A stretch of 47,640 nucleotides of DNA, from the NCBI GenBank assembly GCA_903915155.1, contig CAIWRU010000122.1, positions 1 to 47,640 of the forward strand, in the 5' to 3' direction. The notes below the pieces were generated by a model, which saw only the letters and a program-made list of their open reading frames with translations, was not told the DNA's origin and did no database searches. The position numbers and the translations under genes were made by a program. Below are positions 38,163-47,206 of the stretch, one piece after another (within the stretch, counting starts at the first letter, position 1; each line of letters starts with the position of its first letter). The stretch comes from an uncultured Mucilaginibacter sp. (GTDB lineage: Bacteria > Bacteroidota > Bacteroidia > Sphingobacteriales > Sphingobacteriaceae).

Positions 38163-39917
38163 CTAAAGATTCTTCGCCAATTTCTCAAACATCTCGGCGG
38201 GTATTTTTTGGAAATCGAGCACCAGGAAGCCATCAAGGCAGTCGGCAAATTTTGGGTCGATATTGAAGCAGATAATGCTGGCATTCATGGCTATATATTG
38301 CCTCAACAATACCGGTACCTTCATGCTACGGGTCTCCACTTCCGATATCAGGTCGTCCAATATTTTAAAGCTTTCTTCGCCGGCCATTAATATATCGGTA
38401 TCGATTTTTGAAAAATCAACCTTGAATTTTTTGCGCGGACGAACAAACTGCGCCATATCATGATCGAAATGGTTTCTGTTGATGTAATCTACAATAAGCG
38501 ATTTCGAGAACTTCGAGAACGAATTGCTGATGCTTACCGGGCCAATTAAGTAACGGTAACGAGGGTTATCTAACAAAAACTTAAATATGCCTTTCCATAA
38601 CAAAAACAGCGGCAGGGGCTTTTGCTGATATTCCTTGCGGATAAAGGAGCGGCCAAGCTCAATGCTTTTCTTCAGCACCGGTATCATCTGTGCCTTAATT
38701 TTAAACAGCTCGGCTAAATAAAAGCCTTTTTTGCCCAGGCTGTAAAATATATCATCACCCAGGCCAATGCGATAGGCGCCCACTATCAGTTTTGCTTCGG
38801 TATCCCAAATAAACAGGTGGTGATAGTAAATATCATACTCATCCAGATCAACAGCCTTATTGGTACCTTCGCCTATCTCGCGGAAAGTGATCTCACGCAG
38901 GCGGCCTATCTCGCGTATTACATTCGGTATGGCATCGGTAGGCACTATAAATACTTCATAGTTTTTTTCCTGCCATGCGCGGTAATTTTCGCGCAACGGT
39001 TCAACTTCCTTTTCAAGTATTTCCGGTTTTATTTCGTGGGCAAAGGGTTCGGGCAGTTTTTTTATTTTGAACAGGTTGCGCGGGTTGAAAATCTTTTTCT
39101 CTTCCTCAAGGCCGGTGCCTAAAGCATAGGTGCGCGCCCTTAAAAAGCTAAGCAGTTTGGTGCTGTTGTTGTATTCGGGATAATCAGTGATATTAATGGG
39201 TTTGCCAATACGCAGCTTAATAGTATGCCCCTGTTTGTTAAACAGTTCCGACGGTAGTTTTGCAGTACGCAGTGCAGGGTGAATAATGCTCAGCAAATTA
39301 AACAGCAACCCGTTATTCCCATGGAAATAGATGGGCACAACAGGTACACGTGCTTTGCCAATTATTTTACCTACCACAGGGTGCCACAAACGGTCCGTTA
39401 CCTGTTGGGTTTCAATTTTAAAGGTCGATACCTCGCCTGCCGGGAATATACCTATCGGCGTACCATTGTTCAATAATTCCAGCGTGTTCTTTAAACCGCT
39501 GATGCTTGATGAATGTTCAACATTCTCGAAAGGGTTAACAGCTATAAAGAAATCACTAAGATTTGGTATTTTCTTAAGCAGGAAGTTGGCCATCAACTTA
39601 GCATCCGGGCGAACGGTAAGCAGCAGCTTTAACAGTACCAATCCCTCAATACCACCGTAAGGGTGATTGGCTATGGCTATAAAGCCGCCTTCCTTGGGGA
39701 TATGTTTCAGGTCGTTTTCGTCAAATTCTATTTCCACTCCGCAACCTGCCAAAATAGCATCTATAAACTCAATACCCTGCTTTGGCTGCGCTTCGGCAAA
39801 CAGTTGGTTCACCTGGTTTATTTTCATTACCTCCATCAGTAATTCGGCAAGGCCGGGCATTTTCAACTTATCAAGTTTAGTAGCTTTGGCAAATTCTTCG
39901 GTGGTTATTATCTTCAT
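38163..39917 (-). CDS. Fused lysophospholipid-acyltransferase (PlsC-like) + GNAT/OlsB-like protein, bifunctional aminolipid synthase-like
   Basis: 584 aa; N-terminal AIANHPYGGIEG (HX4D-like) and FPAGEVS; C-terminal IREIGRLREITFREIGEGTNKAVDLDEYD...LGRSFI typical of OlsB/hemolysin-like N-acyltransferases. Confidence 0.82.
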   Translation of the reverse strand: MKIITTEEFAKATKLDKLKMPGLAELLMEVMKINQVNQLFAEAQPKQGIEFIDAILAGCGVEIEFDENDLKHIPKEGGFIAIANHPYGGIEGLVLLKLLLTVRPDAKLMANFLLKKIPNLSDFFIAVNPFENVEHSSSISGLKNTLELLNNGTPIGIFPAGEVSTFKIETQQVTDRLWHPVVGKIIGKARVPVVPIYFHGNNGLLFNLLSIIHPALRTAKLPSELFNKQGHTIKLRIGKPINITDYPEYNNSTKLLSFLRARTYALGTGLEEEKKIFNPRNLFKIKKLPEPFAHEIKPEILEKEVEPLRENYRAWQEKNYEVFIVPTDAIPNVIREIGRLREITFREIGEGTNKAVDLDEYDIYYHHLFIWDTEAKLIVGAYRIGLGDDIFYSLGKKGFYLAELFKIKAQMIPVLKKSIELGRSFIRKEYQQKPLPLFLLWKGIFKFLLDNPRYRYLIGPVSISNSFSKFSKSLIVDYINRNHFDHDMAQFVRPRKKFKVDFSKIDTDILMAGEESFKILDDLISEVETRSMKVPVLLRQYIAMNASIICFNIDPKFADCLDGFLVLDFQKIPAEMFEKLAKNL

Positions 39918-39979
39918 TATTTAATTATGGTCAATTAATATTCCAAATTTATTTAATTTAACGGTGTATTAAAGCCTGA

Positions 39980-40648
39980 ATGAGATCACGCCTAAAAAAT
40001 TACCTGTCGTTAACCAAAAAAGAGTGGAACGGAATGGTGGTGCTTGTTATTTTGATCGCCCTGGTATTAGCAGTGCCTTACATATACCGGCAATTCCACA
40101 AAGATAAGATAATAAACTTTAAGAACTTTGACAATGCCGCTGCGCTGCTCGACAAAGCGCAAAAGTCCGACAGTATTGCCGAACTGAAAAGCCCTGAGAA
40201 TAAGACCGAAACCAGCAAAATATTTACATCGCCCAAACTAAAACCGGGCGCTACGGTCGAGTTAAATACCGCCGATTCTGCACAACTAACAGCGGTACAC
40301 GGTATCGGACCATCATTTGCTATGCGCATCATCCGTTACCGCTACCGTTTGGGTGGTTACTATAACAAAGAGCAATTGAAGGAAGTGTATGGTATTGACG
40401 ACGTTAAGTACAACGAGATAAAAGACCAGCTAACCATAAATCGCGGCGCGATAACTAAAATAAACATCAATACCATTTCGTTTGTATCGTTGCGGCAGTT
40501 GCCTTATCTGGGTTATAAACAGGCAAGCGCCCTAATAGAATACCGAACCCAGCATGGTAAATATGCCTCGATGGATGATATTAAAAATGTAGCCATTATT
40601 ACCCCGGAAATTATTACTAAAATTGAGCCATACATTAGTTTCAAATGA
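39980..40648 (+). CDS. Membrane-anchored helix-hairpin-helix (ComEA-like) protein
   Basis: 222 aa; N-terminal TM, VELNTADSAQLTAVHGIGPSFAMRIIRYRYRLGGY and a second HhH. Confidence 0.85.
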   Translation: MRSRLKNYLSLTKKEWNGMVVLVILIALVLAVPYIYRQFHKDKIINFKNFDNAAALLDKAQKSDSIAELKSPENKTETSKIFTSPKLKPGATVELNTADSAQLTAVHGIGPSFAMRIIRYRYRLGGYYNKEQLKEVYGIDDVKYNEIKDQLTINRGAITKININTISFVSLRQLPYLGYKQASALIEYRTQHGKYASMDDIKNVAIITPEIITKIEPYISFK

Positions 40649-41172
40649 TAGCAGCACAAATAAAAGCCACCATACGCGATATACCTGATTTCCCGAAGCC
40701 GGGTATTATTTTTAAGGATATAACCCCGATCTTAAAAGACCCTGGACTATGCCAGAATATTGTTGATGCTTTTGCTGAACAATTAAGCGGTACCAAAATA
40801 GATGTGATAGCAGGCGTGGAAAGTCGCGGGTTTTTATTTGGCCTGATGCTGGCCACCAAACTGGATGTGCCCTTTGTGCCTATACGCAAAGCAGGTAAGT
40901 TGCCGCATACAGTTAAACAAAAAGTTTATGAACTGGAATATGGTACGGCTACCATCGAAATGCACACCGATGCTATTGAGCCGGGGCAATATGTTCTTAT
41001 CCACGACGACCTGCTGGCAACCGGCGGCACCGTAACAGCTGCCAGCGAATTGATACAGGAACTGGGCGGCATTGTAAGCGGGTTTAGCTTTGTAGTGGGA
41101 TTGGGATTTTTGGGTGGGAAAGAAAAGATAACGCCTGTTAGTAATAATATTGTGGTGTTGGCGGAGTATTGA
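40645..41172 (+). CDS. apt: Adenine phosphoribosyltransferase
   Basis: 175 aa; IPDFPKPGIIFKDITPIL, GVESRGFLFG, VLIHDDLLATGGT PRPP motif; ATGA overlap with the upstream gene. Confidence 0.97.
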   Translation: MIAAQIKATIRDIPDFPKPGIIFKDITPILKDPGLCQNIVDAFAEQLSGTKIDVIAGVESRGFLFGLMLATKLDVPFVPIRKAGKLPHTVKQKVYELEYGTATIEMHTDAIEPGQYVLIHDDLLATGGTVTAASELIQELGGIVSGFSFVVGLGFLGGKEKITPVSNNIVVLAEY

Positions 41173-41343
41173 AGGTTCCTAAAACCTAAAATTGGTGTTG
41201 TTTTATTATTGGTGTGATATATAAAACGCCCTCAAATCCATTATGTTTTCCATGTTGATAACTCACTGATGGTTAGTAACTTTTACTAAATCCCATAATA
41301 TAGTGGCAGGTAATTTGTTCGTTACACTGTAAAACTCAAAGCC

Positions 41344-41691
41344 ATGAGAGATCAGATCATTGAAATAACCAGCCAATTCTCTATCCTTAATGCGTTCAAC
41401 AAAAGAAACGACAGGAGGGAGATCATTTCAGACCGCGACGGTTCGTTCTGGATGCGTGTTTATCCGCCAATCTCGGATATGAAAGAGCAGCAACCCGGCA
41501 AACGGCAATTATGCCCGTGGGGCATGGCCGCCGAAATTACCGACAGCTCGACCTCGCGCGACAGGAAGCAGCAACTCATTGAAGCATTCCGCAACGGGCA
41601 AAAAACCATGCGGTTGTATGGCTTACCATCGCACAGAATAATGTTTGTAGACGAAGGGCAAGGCAAAGGCATAACGGTTTGGGTGGATTAA
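41344..41691 (+). CDS. Hypothetical protein
   Basis: 115 aa ORF with normal composition and no recognised motif. Confidence 0.55.
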   Translation: MRDQIIEITSQFSILNAFNKRNDRREIISDRDGSFWMRVYPPISDMKEQQPGKRQLCPWGMAAEITDSSTSRDRKQQLIEAFRNGQKTMRLYGLPSHRIMFVDEGQGKGITVWVD

Positions 41692-41814
41692 CCGAATCTC
41701 ATCCCCAACCCAAAAAACTTGCTACCTGGTACTTGCTACTAAGTACTAAAAATTTCTATCTTCAACGGTTTTTAAACTACATATAAACCGCGCCCGCAAC
41801 TATCGGCGATAATT

Positions 41815-43656
41815 TTGAAGATGACAGGTAAAGAAAAAGCGCCAAAAGGCAAAAAACTACTGCTGTTTAAGGTGCTGGCTATTTTGTTCCCGTTTATATT
41901 ATTGGTTATCCTGGAGTTTGTGCTGCGGCTTTGCAACTACGGCCACAATACCGATCTGTTTGTAAAGTACCCCAAGGACGACCGCTTTATGCAGATGAAC
42001 TACTATGCATCTGACAAGTTTTTTTCTGATACCACCAACGCCACCAAAGGCAATAGCGAACTTTTCACGGTTAATAAAGCCTCCAATACCTTCAGGATAT
42101 TTGTTTTGGGCGAATCAACTACTATTGGTTATCCTTATTTTCATAGCGGATCGTTCCATCGCTGGCTGCAATTCAGGCTGATGCAAATGTATCCCGACAG
42201 GAACTTCGAGATCATTAACCTTTCATTAACGGCCGTAAATTCGTACACTGTACTTGATTTTGGCCGTCAGCTTGCCAAATACCAGCCCGATGCCATTATG
42301 ATATATACCGGTCATAATGAATATTATGGCGCGTTGGGTGTTGGCTCCACGAGCTATGTAGGCAGTAACCATTTTTTGGTGGAGACGCTGCTTAAACTAC
42401 GCGACCTGAAATTGGTGCAATTGCTTAACAATTCCATAAAAAAAGTAGCAGGCGTATTCTCGGGCAAAAAAATAGATGACCGCGAAACCCTGATGAAGCG
42501 CATGGCTGCCAAACAGGAACTGCCTTATGGCTCAAAAGAATACCAGGCCGGCATCAATCAGTTCGACAGGAACATGAATGAACTGTGCAGCCTGTTCAAC
42601 GATGAAAAGATACCTGTATTCTTAAGCACCGTGGTAAGCAACGAAAAGGACCTGCCGCCATTCATCAGCAATGGCACCGGGCCAAATTCGGCAGCTCATT
42701 TTTATAAGACCGCGCAGGAAGCTTATACAAAAGCCGATTATGTTACCGCCAAGCAGGATTTTGATAAAGCCAAGGAACTGGATCAATTACGTTTCCGGGC
42801 GCCGGAGCAGATCAATACCATCATAAAAAAATTAACTACTGAATACCCTTTTGTGCATTTTGTTGACACCAAAGCGCTGTTCGAGCAGTATTCGCCGCAT
42901 GGTATCATCGGCAGCGAAACCATACTGGAGCATGTGCACCCAAATTTGTATGGCTATGCCATCATGTCCGAAGCGTTTTACCAGGCTTTTCAACAGCAGC
43001 ATTTAATTACCGATTCGGCACAAAAGACAATAACCTTTGATGAATTACGCAAGGAGATGCCAATAACCCGCATGGATTCATTAAGCGGGCAATACCAGGT
43101 GATGATGCTGAAAACAGGCTGGCCCTTTAATCAGCCTATACCAAAAACATTCAGGCTTAGCGCTAATTTAGAGGATACGCTGGCCGGGAAAGTAGGGCTA
43201 AACCACATAGAATGGCGTGTTGCCATGGGGCAGATATATGAACATGATAAAAGGGTAGATAATAAAGAAGGGGCGGTGCGGGTTTTTGAGGCGATGTCGC
43301 TCGAATACCCGCAGAATGAGCAATTTTGCGGCTTCGCGGCAAACCTGAATGCTATTTTGGAGCGCTATGATATGGCGGCGTTCTATTATAAAAAGCTGAA
43401 TACGATTGCCCCAAGCGACCAGCTAACCCAAATTGAACTGCAAATGTACCTGCACGCCGATGAACCCGAAAAAGCTTTGAACATGGTAAAAGACTTACAG
43501 CAAAACGTACAGGCACAAGCTGAAAGCTTGATAACACAAATAATCAGCGATAAGCAAACTCTGAAAAAAGACCCCACCAACCAGCAGGCATCTGCACGTA
43601 TGGCAGCTAATTTAAAACTATTGGGCGTAAACCCAATTCCGGAAGGAAATAAGTAA
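41815..43656 (+). CDS. Membrane-anchored SGNH/GDSL-type protein with C-terminal TPR-like region
   Basis: 613 aa; N-terminal TM, FVLGESTTIGYPY (GDSL-like), YTGHNEYYGALG, EHVHPNLYGYAIMSEAF. Confidence 0.85.
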   Translation: MKMTGKEKAPKGKKLLLFKVLAILFPFILLVILEFVLRLCNYGHNTDLFVKYPKDDRFMQMNYYASDKFFSDTTNATKGNSELFTVNKASNTFRIFVLGESTTIGYPYFHSGSFHRWLQFRLMQMYPDRNFEIINLSLTAVNSYTVLDFGRQLAKYQPDAIMIYTGHNEYYGALGVGSTSYVGSNHFLVETLLKLRDLKLVQLLNNSIKKVAGVFSGKKIDDRETLMKRMAAKQELPYGSKEYQAGINQFDRNMNELCSLFNDEKIPVFLSTVVSNEKDLPPFISNGTGPNSAAHFYKTAQEAYTKADYVTAKQDFDKAKELDQLRFRAPEQINTIIKKLTTEYPFVHFVDTKALFEQYSPHGIIGSETILEHVHPNLYGYAIMSEAFYQAFQQQHLITDSAQKTITFDELRKEMPITRMDSLSGQYQVMMLKTGWPFNQPIPKTFRLSANLEDTLAGKVGLNHIEWRVAMGQIYEHDKRVDNKEGAVRVFEAMSLEYPQNEQFCGFAANLNAILERYDMAAFYYKKLNTIAPSDQLTQIELQMYLHADEPEKALNMVKDLQQNVQAQAESLITQIISDKQTLKKDPTNQQASARMAANLKLLGVNPIPEGNK

Positions 43657-44045
43657 TGGCATCAAACGACATCATCAAACAAAACAGGAAATTTGGTTAT
43701 ACTTTAGGCATCGCTTTACTGGTATTGGCGGCTTTTCGTATATTTATAAGGCACCAAAATATGTGGTGGGTATTAGCTGCCATAGCCGTAATTTTATTGC
43801 TGCTCGCGCTGGTAAAACCATTGTGGCTTAATTCGCTGCGTTTGGTGTGGGATAAAATAGGGCATGTGCTGGGCATTATCAATACCTATATTTTACTTAC
43901 GCTGTTTTACGTTGTAATATTAACGCCGCTGAGCTTTATAATGCGCTTGTTTGGCAAGGATATATTAAAGCTGAAACGAAATAAAAACAATACCTATTGG
44001 GAAAGCACCCCGCCAAAAGCGGGCGGCATGGAAAATCAATTTTAA
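43656..44045 (+). CDS. SxtJ-family small membrane protein
   Basis: 129 aa, 3 TM; RKFGYTLGIALLVLAAFRI, WLNSLRLVWDKIGHVLGIINTYILLTLFYVVILTPLSFIMRLFGKD. Confidence 0.85.
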   Translation: MASNDIIKQNRKFGYTLGIALLVLAAFRIFIRHQNMWWVLAAIAVILLLLALVKPLWLNSLRLVWDKIGHVLGIINTYILLTLFYVVILTPLSFIMRLFGKDILKLKRNKNNTYWESTPPKAGGMENQF

Positions 44046-44051
44046 AATATT

Positions 44052-44201
44052 ATGGAAGTACTGGTTGAATTTTTCAGGTTTTTAAAGCAGCGCAAACGCT
44101 ATTGGCTGTGGCCCTTGTGTATTGTGCTGATACTGCTGGCAACCTTTTTAGTTATAGCGCAGGGCTCGGCTTTGGCGCCATTTATTTACTCGCTTTTTTA
44201 A
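44052..44201 (+). CDS. Small DUF5989/SxtK-like membrane protein (49 aa, below the ORF-track cut-off)
   Basis: Read directly: MEVLVEFFRFLKQRKRYWLWPLCIVLILLATFLVIAQGSALAPFIYSLF; sits between the SxtJ-like and carbamoyltransferase genes. Confidence 0.85.
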   Translation: MEVLVEFFRFLKQRKRYWLWPLCIVLILLATFLVIAQGSALAPFIYSLF

Positions 44202-44210
44202 TAACGGGCG

Positions 44211-45998
44211 ATGTATATTTTGGGGATATCGGCCTACTACCACGACAGCGCCGCCTGTTTGTTAAAAGATGGCGATATACTGGCTGCGGTGCAGGAGGAG
44301 CGGTTCACCCGGATAAAAAATGACGAGGCTTTTCCTGAACATAGCATAAAGTATTGCCTGGAGTATGCAGGGATAACCCTTAGCCAGGTTGAACACATCG
44401 TTTATTACGAAAAGCCTTTCCTGAAATTCGAGCGCCTGCTCGAAACCCATTTGGCATTCGCGCCTATTGGTATCAGGTCGTTTTTAAAGGCGATGCCGCT
44501 GTGGCTGAAGGAGAAGCTTTATTTTAAACGGATGCTGATAAAGGGCCTCCAAAACATCGACCCAAACTGGAAATACGGCAACAAAAACCTGCTTTTTGCC
44601 GAGCACCACCAGTCGCACGCGGCATCGGCATTTTATCCCTCGCCATTTGATAAGGCAATTATCCTGACTGTCGACGGCGTTGGCGAATGGGCTACCACTT
44701 CGGTTAGCAAGGGCGATGGCAACACCATTACACCCATCCAGCATATTAATTTCCCGCATTCCATCGGCTTGTTGTATTCGGCTTTTACCTATTATTTAGG
44801 GTTTAAAGTGAATTGCGATGAATACAAAGTGATGGGCCTCGCGCCATACGGGAAGCCAAAATATACCTTCCTTATATTAAAGGAACTGATAGACGTGAAG
44901 GATGACGGTTCGTTCCGCCTGAACATGAAGTACTTCAACTACGCTACCGGCCTTACCATGACAGGTCGTAAATTTGAGCGATTGTTCAAAAACCATGTGC
45001 GCGAAAAAGGGGAGGATCTGCTGGAATTCCATATGGATATTGCCGCATCAATACAAAAAGCTACCGAATTCGTAATGCTGAAACTGGCTACCAACCTGTA
45101 CGAAACCTATCGCGAGGATAACCTGTGCCTCGCCGGTGGTGTAGCATTAAACTGCGTGGTGAATGGTAAAATATTACAGCAATCGGGTTTTAAAAATATA
45201 TGGATACAACCCGCCGCCGGTGATGCAGGCGGAGCCTTAGGTGCTGCTTTGGCTGTGCATTATGAGCATCTAAAGCAGGAGCGAACCGTCGACCTTGCCC
45301 ACGATACCATGCACAATGCCCTGCTCGGCCCAAGTTTTACTGTTGAAGAAATAAAAGCCATACTCGACGCTCACAACCTGCAATACCACCACTATGCTGA
45401 TGACGAGCTATACCCGCTCATCGCCGCCGATATTGCCGCAGGCAAAGTAATAGGCTATTTCAAAGGTCGCATGGAATTTGGTCCAAGAGCATTGGGTGCC
45501 CGAAGCATTATCGCCGACCCACGCGACGCTGCCATGCAAACAGTGCTGAATAAGAAGATAAAGTTCCGCGAATCGTTCAGACCGTTCGCCCCCGCGGTGA
45601 TGGAGGAATTTGCCGATGAATACTTCGATCTTGGTGCGCCCAGCCCCTACATGCTGCTGGTGGCGCAGGTGCGGCCCGAAAAACGCGTCAACACCGAATC
45701 CACAGGCCTGGAAGAAAGCGCCTTCGCCCGCATAAATCATGCCCGCTCGGTAATACCCGCCGTAACCCACCTCGACTACTCCGCCCGACTGCAAACCGTA
45801 AACGGCACACAGCACCCCGACCTATACCAACTCATCAACGCCTTTTACCAGCTCACCGGCTGCCCCATGGTCATCAACACCTCGTTCAACCGCATGGATG
45901 AACCGATAGTTTGCTCGCCCGAAGATGCTGTGCTGTGTTTTTTAAATACCGGCATAGATGTGTTGGTGATGGAGGGGTATGTAGTGAGAAAAAGTTAA
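44211..45998 (+). CDS. Carbamoyltransferase (NodU/CmcH/SxtI family)
   Basis: 595 aa; MYILGISAYYHDSAACLLKDGDILAAVQEERFTRIKND, EHHQSHAASAFYPSPF, GRMEFGPRALGARSIIADPR, NTSFNRMDEPIVCSPEDA. Confidence 0.95.
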   Translation: MYILGISAYYHDSAACLLKDGDILAAVQEERFTRIKNDEAFPEHSIKYCLEYAGITLSQVEHIVYYEKPFLKFERLLETHLAFAPIGIRSFLKAMPLWLKEKLYFKRMLIKGLQNIDPNWKYGNKNLLFAEHHQSHAASAFYPSPFDKAIILTVDGVGEWATTSVSKGDGNTITPIQHINFPHSIGLLYSAFTYYLGFKVNCDEYKVMGLAPYGKPKYTFLILKELIDVKDDGSFRLNMKYFNYATGLTMTGRKFERLFKNHVREKGEDLLEFHMDIAASIQKATEFVMLKLATNLYETYREDNLCLAGGVALNCVVNGKILQQSGFKNIWIQPAAGDAGGALGAALAVHYEHLKQERTVDLAHDTMHNALLGPSFTVEEIKAILDAHNLQYHHYADDELYPLIAADIAAGKVIGYFKGRMEFGPRALGARSIIADPRDAAMQTVLNKKIKFRESFRPFAPAVMEEFADEYFDLGAPSPYMLLVAQVRPEKRVNTESTGLEESAFARINHARSVIPAVTHLDYSARLQTVNGTQHPDLYQLINAFYQLTGCPMVINTSFNRMDEPIVCSPEDAVLCFLNTGIDVLVMEGYVVRKS

Positions 45999-46006
45999 TA
46001 TCCAAT

Positions 46007-46133
46007 ATCGAATATTGAATGTCGAACACCGAAGTTAAACTTCATCATTCGATATTCGGCGTTCAGTGTTCGATATTAAATAGGTGTTAAACTTCATCAT
46101 TCGATATTCGGCGTTCAGTGTTCGATATTATAT
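46007..46133. repeat. Intergenic repeat with a 45-nt perfect tandem duplication (52-bp period) plus inverted left part
   Basis: GTTAAACTTCATCATTCGATATTCGGCGTTCAGTGTTCGATATTA at 46034-46078 and 46086-46130; AATATCGAATATTGAATGTCGAACACC at the left is partly complementary. Confidence 0.93.
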
Positions 46134-46153
46134 AAAGCAACATCCTGTTATAT

Positions 46154-46660
46154 TTGTATATGCACCCACCCGTAACCCTTCGCAACGCTACCGAGGTCGA
46201 TTTGCCCACCATCCTCGACATCTATAACGACGTTATCCTCACCACCACCGCAGTGTACAGCGAGCAGCCCCACACGCTGCAAATGCGGGAGGCATGGTTC
46301 AATGAGCGGCGCCCGGCGGGGTTCCCGGTTATTGTGGCCGAGGTGGATGGCATCATAGCCGGTTTCGCCACCTACGGGCACTTCCGCGTGTGGCCCTGCT
46401 ATCGCTTTACGGTGGAGCATTCGGTTTATGTACAGGCGGATATGCGGGGGCGGGGTATCAGCAAGCTATTGCTCGCCGAGATCATCGGTCTTGCCAAAGC
46501 CGCAGGTATGCACGCCCTCATAGCCGGTGTAGACAGCGAGAACGCTATAAGCCTGCAACTGCACCTTAAATTCGGCTTTGAGCAGGTGGCAAGGTTTAAG
46601 GAGGTCGGCTTTAAGTTCAACCGCTGGCTCGACCTTATTTTTTTGGAGAAGCTTTTGTAG
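46154..46660 (+). CDS. GNAT acetyltransferase, phosphinothricin N-acetyltransferase-like
   Basis: 168 aa; RNATEVDLPTILDIYNDVILTTTAVYSEQP, VEHSVYVQADMRGRGISKLLL. Confidence 0.9.
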   Translation: MYMHPPVTLRNATEVDLPTILDIYNDVILTTTAVYSEQPHTLQMREAWFNERRPAGFPVIVAEVDGIIAGFATYGHFRVWPCYRFTVEHSVYVQADMRGRGISKLLLAEIIGLAKAAGMHALIAGVDSENAISLQLHLKFGFEQVARFKEVGFKFNRWLDLIFLEKLL

Positions 46661-46662
46661 GG

Positions 46663-46732
46663 AGTAGCAAGTAATTAGTATCGAGTAGCAAGACCAAAAA
46701 ATCTTGATACTCGATACTAGCTACTAGCTACT
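46663..46732. repeat. Intergenic inverted repeat between convergent genes (AGTAGCAAGTAATTAGTATCGAGTAGCAAGA / TCTTGATACTCGATACTAGCTACTAGCTACT)
   Basis: 31-nt near-perfect arms; related half-sequences at about 41715-41745 and 47285-47318. Confidence 0.9.
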
Positions 46733-46744
46733 AAAAAAGTTACC

Positions 46745-47206
46745 TTACCTGGTAAAGTGTATCGATTCTTTCGATTGGTAAATTGTGTTGATATCCAATG
46801 TATCCGGTGTTGCCTGTATGGTATACAGCGTGTGCGCATCCAGGTGCTTTATGGTTACGTCCTCGGCAGTACCGGGAATAATTACACCACCTATATTGGC
46901 GCTTGCTTTTATAAAGTGTAGGGTTGTGCCATTAAGCGTGTACGTAAAGGTTGCGCCAAAACCAGCTGCCTGTTCACTGCCCGAGCCGTTTTGGTTAAAC
47001 TGCACATAGTCGGTTGGCTTTATGTCGGTGTTAACGTCGGTTTCAATCAGTTTGTTATGGTTGTCATACAGTCTTGTGGTATCCGATACTACGGCCCACT
47101 TGCCAACCAAGCCATTGTTGGGTGAAGCCGAGTCTTTTTTCGAGCATGAAGCTATTGCCATAGCTAAGCCTGAAAGTAATAATAGTTTAGGTATAAATTT
47201 TTTCAT
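46745..47206 (-). CDS. Lipocalin-like lipoprotein
   Basis: ORF listed from 47374 but the likely start is Met at 47206 (MKKFIPKLLLLSGLAMAIASCSKKDSAS, lipobox); LVGKWAVVSDTTRLYDN lipocalin-like N-terminus. Confidence 0.75.
   Translation of the reverse strand: MKKFIPKLLLLSGLAMAIASCSKKDSASPNNGLVGKWAVVSDTTRLYDNHNKLIETDVNTDIKPTDYVQFNQNGSGSEQAAGFGATFTYTLNGTTLHFIKASANIGGVIIPGTAEDVTIKHLDAHTLYTIQATPDTLDINTIYQSKESIHFTR

Noticed and set aside
46007-46133. CRISPR-like tandem repeat
   Set aside because: Only two units with a 7-bp separator, no variable spacers, no cas genes; better explained as tandem duplication of an intergenic repeat
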